5,527 bases of DNA, taken from NCBI GenBank assembly GCA_011048585.1, contig DSDS01000033.1, positions 1 through 5,527 on the forward strand. Reading direction: 5' to 3'. The DNA is from Desulfurivibrio alkaliphilus. Its GTDB lineage: Bacteria > Desulfobacterota > Desulfobulbia > Desulfobulbales > Desulfurivibrionaceae. Under the pieces are notes generated by a model. The model did no database searches. It had not been told where the DNA came from and saw nothing but the letters and a program-made list of their open reading frames with translations. A program made the position numbers and the translations under genes. Below are positions 1-5,527 of the stretch, piece by piece. Numbering within the stretch: position 1 is the first letter of the stretch; each line of letters starts with the position of its first letter.

Positions 1-1177
<1,177 letters not shown>

Positions 1178-1182
1178 TTTTG

Positions 1183-1188
1183 CTCCTT
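1183..1188 (-). promoter_or_regulatory. metK ribosome binding site
   Basis: AAGGAG on the minus strand, 5 bases (CAAAA) before the ATG at 1177-1175. This is a strong Shine-Dalgarno match and fixes the metK start, which also agrees with the usual MetK N-terminus. Confidence 0.8.
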
Positions 1189-1195
1189 GCTGGGC

Positions 1196-1223
1196 TTAAG
1201 TATGGTTTTAAAAAACATCTCAA
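1196..1223 (-). repeat. AT-rich imperfect inverted repeat in the metK leader (possible operator or mRNA hairpin)
   Basis: Read on the minus strand, TTGAGATGTTTT (1223-1212) can pair with AAAACCATACTTAA (1209-1196) around a TT centre. This gives 12 pairs, one of them G-U, with two single-base bulges on the 3' side. It begins inside the -10 box of the candidate promoter and ends 7 bases before the metK AAGGAG. It could be an operator around the transcription start or, in read-through transcripts, a weak hairpin next to the ribosome binding site. It lacks a GC stem and a following U-run, so it is not a terminator. I do not recognise it as a known regulator site. Confidence 0.35.
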
Positions 1224-1249
1224 TTTAGTGCGTTGGTCAAATATGTCAA
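1222..1249 (-). promoter_or_regulatory. Candidate sigma70-type promoter for metK
   Basis: On the minus strand a perfect TTGACA (1249-1244) is followed after 16 bases by TAAATT (1227-1222), which matches TATAAT at 4 of 6 positions. Transcription would begin near 1215, giving a leader of roughly 38 bases. The -35 box contains the TGA stop codon of the upstream fusion gene (1248-1246). The region is AT-rich against GC-rich surroundings. It is predicted by eye only; read-through from the upstream genes is equally possible and not excluded. Confidence 0.4.
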
Positions 1250-3129
1250 GGTGAAAATCGGCGGCCGCTGCCGGTCCAGCCGGCTTGACGGACTTCCCGG
1301 GTCAATTCGGCGGTGACCTCCCACCTGTTGAGCGGGCTGATCAAATAGAGACCGTCGATCAGCGGGCAGATGGCGGCCAGCAGTTCCCGGGTGAACTCAT
1401 CCGCCGCCTTGCGCTGATCTTCCACCGTTTCATAGCCCCATAGTTTGCGGCGCAACTCCTCGGGGATGGAGATTCCCGGCACCTCGTGGTGGAGAAAATC
1501 GGCGTTGCGGGCCGAGATCAACGGAAAGATCCCGGGGAAGATCAGAATATCGAGATGCCGGGTTCGCTCCAGCATCTCCTCCACCGCCGTGGCGCTGAAG
1601 AACGGTTGGGTCATGGCGAACACCGCTCCCAGGGCGGCCTTGCGCTCCAGGCGGCGAATCTGGAGGTCGGGGTTGCACGGCCGGTAGCTGAAGGCGGCCC
1701 CGATGGAAAAATCACACTCCCCCTTCATCTCCCTGCCCGCCGGGTTTCGTCCTTGGTTGAATTGGTTGAGCATCCGGATCAGGCCGAAGGACTGGATGTC
1801 GAAAACCCCACTGGCCCCCGGTTGATCTCCGGTGCTGGCTGGGTCGCCGGTCACCGCCAGAATCCCGTCGAGCCCCAGGAGATGGGCGCCCATAATCTGG
1901 GATTGCAGCCCCAAGGTGTTGCGATCCCGGCAGGTGAGATGGGCCACGGTGGGAATCCCTACCTCGCTGCGAATCCGGTGGGCCAGGGAAATATTGTCGG
2001 CCCGCAGCACCGCCAGGGGATTTTCACCCAGGGTGACGGCATCGGCCCCGGCGGCGGCCAAAGCTTTGGCCCCTAGTAACACGCCACTGATATCCAGGTG
2101 GGTGGGCGGATCCAGTTCCACCAGGATGGGCAGGCGATCGGTGGGCAGGCCGGCCAGCAGAGCACCGGGTTTGGTTACCGATGCAATCCGTCCTTCCGGG
2201 CTGCTGTCGCTGGGAGCGCCGCCGCCCAGCCGGCTCAAGGGTCGGCGTTTCAGGCGCAGGTGTTTGCCGAACTCCTGAATATGGGCCGGAGTGGTGCCGC
2301 AGCAGCCCCCGACCAGTCGTGCCCCGGCCTTGACCATGTCGCCCACCACTCGGGCCATGTAGGCCGGTTCTGCCGGATAAATAAGACGATGGTCGACAAT
2401 TTCCGGGAAGCCGGCGTTGGGAAAGGCGGCCAGAGGAGTGTTGGCCCCCAGGCCTGATAATTTTTCGATGGCGGCCAGCAGGGCTCGAGCCCCCCGGCCG
2501 CAGTTGGAGCCCACCATATCCGCTCCGGCACGGAGGGCCGCCTGACCGCAAGTCAAGGCATCGAGCCCGGCGGCGGTCCGGCCTTGCTGAGGATAGACCA
2601 TGTTGGCAACAATGGGGATTTCCGCTGCCAATTCCCGCCCAACCTTAAGGGCCAGCAGCAGTTCATCGAGATGGCTGAAGGTTTCAAGAATCAGCAGGTC
2701 GACTCCGCCATCGAGCAGGGCCTCGAGCTGCTCCTTAAAAGCGGCCCGCACCGCCTCTCCCTCGGCGCCGTCCGGGTCGGGTAAGGGGAAATCGTATCCG
2801 CTGGGCCCCACTGACCCGGCCACGTAAATGTCGTTGCCGGCGGCCCGCAGAGCCAGCGCGGCTCCGGCCTGGTTGATCTGCCGGGTTTTGTCCGCCAGCC
2901 CCGCCGCCTCCAGCTTGAGCCGGTTGGCTCCGAAGGTGTTGGTCTCCAGCAGCCGGCTGCCGGCCCGGATATACTCCTCGTGCGTGGAGTAAACCAGTTC
3001 GGGGTCGGCCAGGTTGAGCCGTTCGATATTCTTGTCCGGCTCGATCCCTTTGGAGTAGAGATAGGTACCGATGGCCCCGTCGGCCAGCAGCACCCGCTCC
3101 CGGATATATTCGTTGAAATTGGGTTTCAT
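1246..3129 (-). CDS. yitJ: Bifunctional homocysteine S-methyltransferase / 5,10-methylenetetrahydrofolate reductase
   Basis: A 627-residue two-domain protein with the same layout as B. subtilis YitJ. Domain 1 (about 1-290) is a homocysteine S-methyltransferase: ADGAIGTYL at 16-24, ETNTFGANR at 62-70, and the zinc ligands Cys210 (GSNCGRG) and Cys276-Cys277 (GGCCGTTP). A low-complexity linker (about 291-330) leads to domain 2 (about 334-615), an FAD-type methylenetetrahydrofolate reductase: VELDPP at 337-342 with the likely acid Glu338, HLTCRDRN at 397-404, AVTGDPASTGD at 425-435 and MTQPFF at 506-511. The protein should reduce methylene-THF to methyl-THF and pass a methyl group to homocysteine, making methionine. 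No cobalamin-binding domain is present, so methyl transfer from methyl-THF either needs a separate corrinoid protein or is B12-independent; the sequence cannot tell. The ATG is 11 bases after the asnB stop and has no Shine-Dalgarno sequence in the intervening CAGCACGCGCC, so translation probably depends on reinitiation. Methionine would feed MetK, encoded next. Confidence 0.93.
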   Translation of the reverse strand: MKPNFNEYIRERVLLADGAIGTYLYSKGIEPDKNIERLNLADPELVYSTHEEYIRAGSRLLETNTFGANRLKLEAAGLADKTRQINQAGAALALRAAGNDIYVAGSVGPSGYDFPLPDPDGAEGEAVRAAFKEQLEALLDGGVDLLILETFSHLDELLLALKVGRELAAEIPIVANMVYPQQGRTAAGLDALTCGQAALRAGADMVGSNCGRGARALLAAIEKLSGLGANTPLAAFPNAGFPEIVDHRLIYPAEPAYMARVVGDMVKAGARLVGGCCGTTPAHIQEFGKHLRLKRRPLSRLGGGAPSDSSPEGRIASVTKPGALLAGLPTDRLPILVELDPPTHLDISGVLLGAKALAAAGADAVTLGENPLAVLRADNISLAHRIRSEVGIPTVAHLTCRDRNTLGLQSQIMGAHLLGLDGILAVTGDPASTGDQPGASGVFDIQSFGLIRMLNQFNQGRNPAGREMKGECDFSIGAAFSYRPCNPDLQIRRLERKAALGAVFAMTQPFFSATAVEEMLERTRHLDILIFPGIFPLISARNADFLHHEVPGISIPEELRRKLWGYETVEDQRKAADEFTRELLAAICPLIDGLYLISPLNRWEVTAELTREVRQAGWTGSGRRFSP

Positions 3130-3140
3130 GGCGCGTGCTG

Positions 3141-4724
3141 TTATTCCAACCGATACTGTTTGTTGTTCAGGGAACCTGCGGTATTGGTCCGTTCCTCGGC
3201 AAAAGCAAACCCCTGCCAGATCCCGATGGACCCGAGGATCGAATCCTGGGGATGATACTCCCGAAAAATCTTGAAGTAAAGAGCCGCTTCCTTGCTGTTG
3301 ATCACCGCCTGGGGGTTTTCGGTCTTGATCGTGGCCAGTTCATCATCGCTGATCTGGCGTTCGGCCAGCTTTTCTCCCAGACTTTCGCAGCCGGCCCCCT
3401 GGGTATACTGGACTTTGTAGCGCCAGAGCACCTCGTCGGGGAGCAGGCCGTTGCCGGCAAAGGCCTGACGCAGGATCCACTTTTCGATTTTGGTCTGGTC
3501 CTGGTCGTAGATCTTCAGTTCCGGCGGGATCTGCATGGCCAGGTCGATCATCTCTTTGTCCAGAAAGGGCACCCGCAGTTCCAGGCTGAAGAGCATCCCG
3601 ATCCGGTCGGCCCGCTGGAGGTTGATGTTGTGCAGGGTGGAGAGTAGCCGGCGGCACTCCCCGTTGAGCTCTTCCGGGGGCAGGTGCTTCATGTAGTGAT
3701 ACCCGGCAAAAAGCTCGTCGGCCCCTTCGCCGGTTAGCACTACGGTGACGTGACGGGCCGCCAGCTTGCAGGTGAAGTAGCAGGGCACGGCGCAGCGGAC
3801 CAGGGAAGGATCGTAGCTTTCCAGCTTGCCGATCACCTCGGAGAGGGCCTTGTAATAATCATCTTCGCTGAAAACCAGCTCATGGTGGGTGGAGCCGATA
3901 TGGTCGGCCACCAGGCGGGCGGCGATGAGATCTTCGCTCTCCTGGCCCCGGGAGTCGGTCATTCCCACGGCAAAGGTATGGAGCCTGGGGATCTCCTCGG
4001 CGGCGATGGCGGCGATCAGGCTGCTGTCCAGGCCGCCGCTGCAAAAGGCCCCCACCGGAATTTCCGGGTCGGCCAGCAGCCTTTTTTTCACCGACCGGCG
4101 GAAGGTCTCACGGATGGCCGTCTCGGCGGCGCCCCGATCGGCCAGGATCTGGTCGTGGATCTCGGGCAGCCGGTAATAGCGGACAAAGCCGTGGGCCGGG
4201 GTGTAGTAATGACCGGCGGGGAATTCGTGGACCTCGTCGACCCCGGCCAGGCTCATGGCCCCCAGTTCGGAGCTGAAATAGAGGCAGCCGTCGCGATGGG
4301 CGTAGTAGAGGGGCTTGATGCCGACCGGGTCGCGGGCCAACATGTAGTCGTCGCCGGCGAAGATGGCAAAGGCAAACATGCCGTCCAGTTCCTTGACCGC
4401 CTCCGGCCCTTTCTCCCGGTAGAGATGGAGGGCCACCTCGGTGTCCGAATGGGTTTTGAAGGGATGGCGCCGGACCAAATCCCGACGGAGTTGCCGGAAA
4501 TTGTAAATCTCGCCGTTGCCGATAATCCCCGAGTGGCCGTCGGGCCCGAGAATGGGCTGGTGGCCCCCGGCCACATCAACGATGGAGAGCCGGGTATGAC
4601 CAAAGGCCATCTTGCCGGCCACATGTACTCCCCGGTCATTGGGGCCGCGATGCCCCAGGGCGTCCAGCATCCGTTCAACCGTTGCCACATCGGGGGCTCC
4701 GATGCAGCCCGCTATTCCACACAT
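3141..4724 (-). CDS. asnB: Asparagine synthetase, glutamine-hydrolysing (AsnB family)
   Basis: The 527-residue product is close to the length of E. coli AsnB (about 554). Family role: ATP-dependent amidation of aspartate to asparagine with ammonia released from glutamine, in the cytosol. The N-terminal class II glutaminase domain (about 2-185) starts with the catalytic Cys2 (MCGIAG) and has RGPND at 26-30, HTRLSIVD at 43-50, GEIYNF at 71-76, SDTE at 93-96 and DPVGIKPLYYA at 132-142. The synthetase domain (about 205-510) has the PP-loop SGGLDSS at 229-235, TGEGADELFAGY at 331-342 and LELRVPFLDKEMIDLAM at 381-397. All expected catalytic motifs are present. The start is fixed because Cys2 must follow the initiator Met, and a ribosome binding site lies 7 bases upstream. 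The coupling to an unknown methyltransferase leaves open that it amidates something other than aspartate, as some AsnB-like proteins do. Family assignment is firm; the exact acceptor is less sure. Confidence 0.93.
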   Translation of the reverse strand: MCGIAGCIGAPDVATVERMLDALGHRGPNDRGVHVAGKMAFGHTRLSIVDVAGGHQPILGPDGHSGIIGNGEIYNFRQLRRDLVRRHPFKTHSDTEVALHLYREKGPEAVKELDGMFAFAIFAGDDYMLARDPVGIKPLYYAHRDGCLYFSSELGAMSLAGVDEVHEFPAGHYYTPAHGFVRYYRLPEIHDQILADRGAAETAIRETFRRSVKKRLLADPEIPVGAFCSGGLDSSLIAAIAAEEIPRLHTFAVGMTDSRGQESEDLIAARLVADHIGSTHHELVFSEDDYYKALSEVIGKLESYDPSLVRCAVPCYFTCKLAARHVTVVLTGEGADELFAGYHYMKHLPPEELNGECRRLLSTLHNINLQRADRIGMLFSLELRVPFLDKEMIDLAMQIPPELKIYDQDQTKIEKWILRQAFAGNGLLPDEVLWRYKVQYTQGAGCESLGEKLAERQISDDELATIKTENPQAVINSKEAALYFKIFREYHPQDSILGSIGIWQGFAFAEERTNTAGSLNNKQYRLE

Positions 4725-4731
4725 CTTTTTT

Positions 4732-4736
4732 CCCTC
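4732..4736 (-). promoter_or_regulatory. asnB ribosome binding site overlapping the upstream stop codon
   Basis: On the minus strand the stop codon of the methyltransferase-like gene runs straight into the ribosome binding site: TGAGGG, followed by AAAAAAG and the ATG of asnB. The GAGGG core is 7 bases from the start, which is good spacing. Because the site shares bases with the stop codon, ribosomes ending the first gene are placed to restart on asnB, which suggests translational coupling. Confidence 0.6.
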
Positions 4737-5527
4737 ATTTAATTACCTCGAAGACCCCCACCAGGGAATGGCCCGCTCCCATGCCGGGCTGAAGTTCCAT
4801 TTCCAGCTTGCGCAGGGAGTAGCCCAGGTGGGGTTCGATGATGTTGGCCCGGGGGTCGCCCCAGTCCAGCCAGCCGGAACCCTCGATCACCGCCTGCATG
4901 GTGTGCATGGCCTCCTTGAGCGGTTCCGGGTAGTAGGGCGGCACATCCGGCGGAGTTTTGCAAACACTGCCCTGGCGGCAGTTGTAGTCCCGCAGTAGGG
5001 CGATGGTGTGCTCGATCAGGGTGTTGCAGCACATGAAAAAATTTTCGTAAAAATTGTTGAGATGCTCAAATCCCGGCCGGGGCACGTAATCCACCAGCAG
5101 GGTGGTAAGATCGGTGCGGATATAGCCCTCGAACAGGGAGTTGGTCTGATGGCGCAAAGCCCGCGGGGTATGGCGATTGTAGTCTCCGGTGGCCAGGTGG
5201 CGGCCGACGAAGATCGAACGGTCGAAAAAACGCCGGGGCTTGAGCCGGACGCCGGTCTCCTTGAAAACCTCTTCGATGATCACCAGGCACTCCTCGCGGG
5301 TCATCAGGCGCAGATCGAAGGAGGCGATATCGGCCCGGTCGCGTTCATCTTCAGGATAAATATAGGAGATCCGGTAATCCATGAAGAACTCTTCGGTGGG
5401 CGGGTGGTGCCAGAGATCCTGCCACTCGTAGGAATAACGGCCCAGCCAGTCGCCGATGACCAGGGCGCCGGGCTGGGCATGGCGGCAGATGTCGCTGAAG
5501 ATCCGCACCAGCTGTTCGTTGCTGAAG
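4735..5527 (-). CDS. SAM-dependent methyltransferase-like protein, C-terminal part (partial)
   Basis: The frame is open from the right edge to the TGA at 4737-4735, giving 263 codons. The true start is outside the window; a GTG at 5508 lies inside the domain and is not a credible start. Residues 1-35 of the fragment (FSNEQLVRIF, then QPGALVIGDWLGRY) look like the late helix and strand 5 of a class I Rossmann methyltransferase, where 'PGG-L-I' type sequence is common. MTREE at 76-80 and the segment RRFFDRSIFVGR at 98-109 fit the closing helix and strands. About 150 further residues follow, rich in aromatics and Cys (CC at 166-167, C183, C189), ending in GHSLVGVFEVIK; I do not recognise this part. 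The SAM-binding glycine loop would be upstream and cannot be checked. It sits directly before asnB with a 10-base gap, so the two are probably co-expressed. Substrate unknown. The methyltransferase call is inference from fold-like sequence; alternatively it could be a degenerate, non-catalytic relative. Confidence 0.6.
   Translation of the reverse strand, partial: FSNEQLVRIFSDICRHAQPGALVIGDWLGRYSYEWQDLWHHPPTEEFFMDYRISYIYPEDERDRADIASFDLRLMTREECLVIIEEVFKETGVRLKPRRFFDRSIFVGRHLATGDYNRHTPRALRHQTNSLFEGYIRTDLTTLLVDYVPRPGFEHLNNFYENFFMCCNTLIEHTIALLRDYNCRQGSVCKTPPDVPPYYPEPLKEAMHTMQAVIEGSGWLDWGDPRANIIEPHLGYSLRKLEMELQPGMGAGHSLVGVFEVIK

Noticed and set aside
1196..1223. Rho-independent terminator between the fusion gene and metK
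   Set aside because: The stem is AT-rich and no T-run follows it on the minus strand; the T-run lies inside the repeat itself.
1178..1245. SAM riboswitch in the metK leader
   Set aside because: The 68-base gap is too short for a SAM-I type element and I could not build the conserved core or pseudoknot of the smaller SAM-II or SAM-V classes. Only a simple AT-rich hairpin is visible.
3750..4742. Long plus-strand open frame of 330 codons opposite asnB
   Set aside because: It mirrors the asnB coding sequence, which has all its catalytic motifs, and shows no domain of its own. It is a codon-bias shadow.
4735..5508. GTG at 5508 as the true start of the methyltransferase-like gene
   Set aside because: The same frame is open to the window edge with sensible protein sequence, and a start there would remove the SAM-binding half of the domain.

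Overview
The window lies inside one block of genes that all read on the minus strand. Every base except a 68-base gap and two 10-11 base junctions is coding. The DNA is GC-rich and the proteins look bacterial. An E. coli-type MetK sits beside a YitJ-type homocysteine methyltransferase/methylenetetrahydrofolate reductase fusion. The sequence alone does not fix the organism. My best guess is a GC-rich anaerobic proteobacterium-like lineage such as Desulfobacterota, held with low confidence. There are no mobile elements, tRNAs, rRNAs, CRISPR arrays or clear terminators.

In transcription order, from the high to the low coordinates: (1) the C-terminal 263 codons of a SAM-dependent methyltransferase-like protein of unknown substrate, cut by the right edge; (2) a complete 527-residue glutamine-hydrolysing asparagine synthetase (AsnB family), starting 10 bases after the methyltransferase stop; (3) a complete 627-residue fusion of homocysteine S-methyltransferase and 5,10-methylenetetrahydrofolate reductase, starting 11 bases after the asnB stop; (4) after a 68-base AT-rich gap, metK (S-adenosylmethionine synthetase), whose last few codons run off the left edge.

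Together the last two genes turn a folate one-carbon unit and homocysteine into methionine, and methionine plus ATP into SAM. The first gene would consume SAM. AsnB is the member that does not obviously belong to this methyl cycle, and its close coupling to the unknown methyltransferase is the main open question. The 68-base gap has a plausible sigma70-type promoter whose -35 box contains the stop codon of the upstream gene, and an AT-rich imperfect inverted repeat just before the metK ribosome binding site. metK may therefore be both read through from upstream and transcribed on its own.

I see no strong evidence of a wholly new system. The most notable points are the uncharacterised methyltransferase/AsnB pair, the methyl-supply gene order, and the structure in the metK leader.
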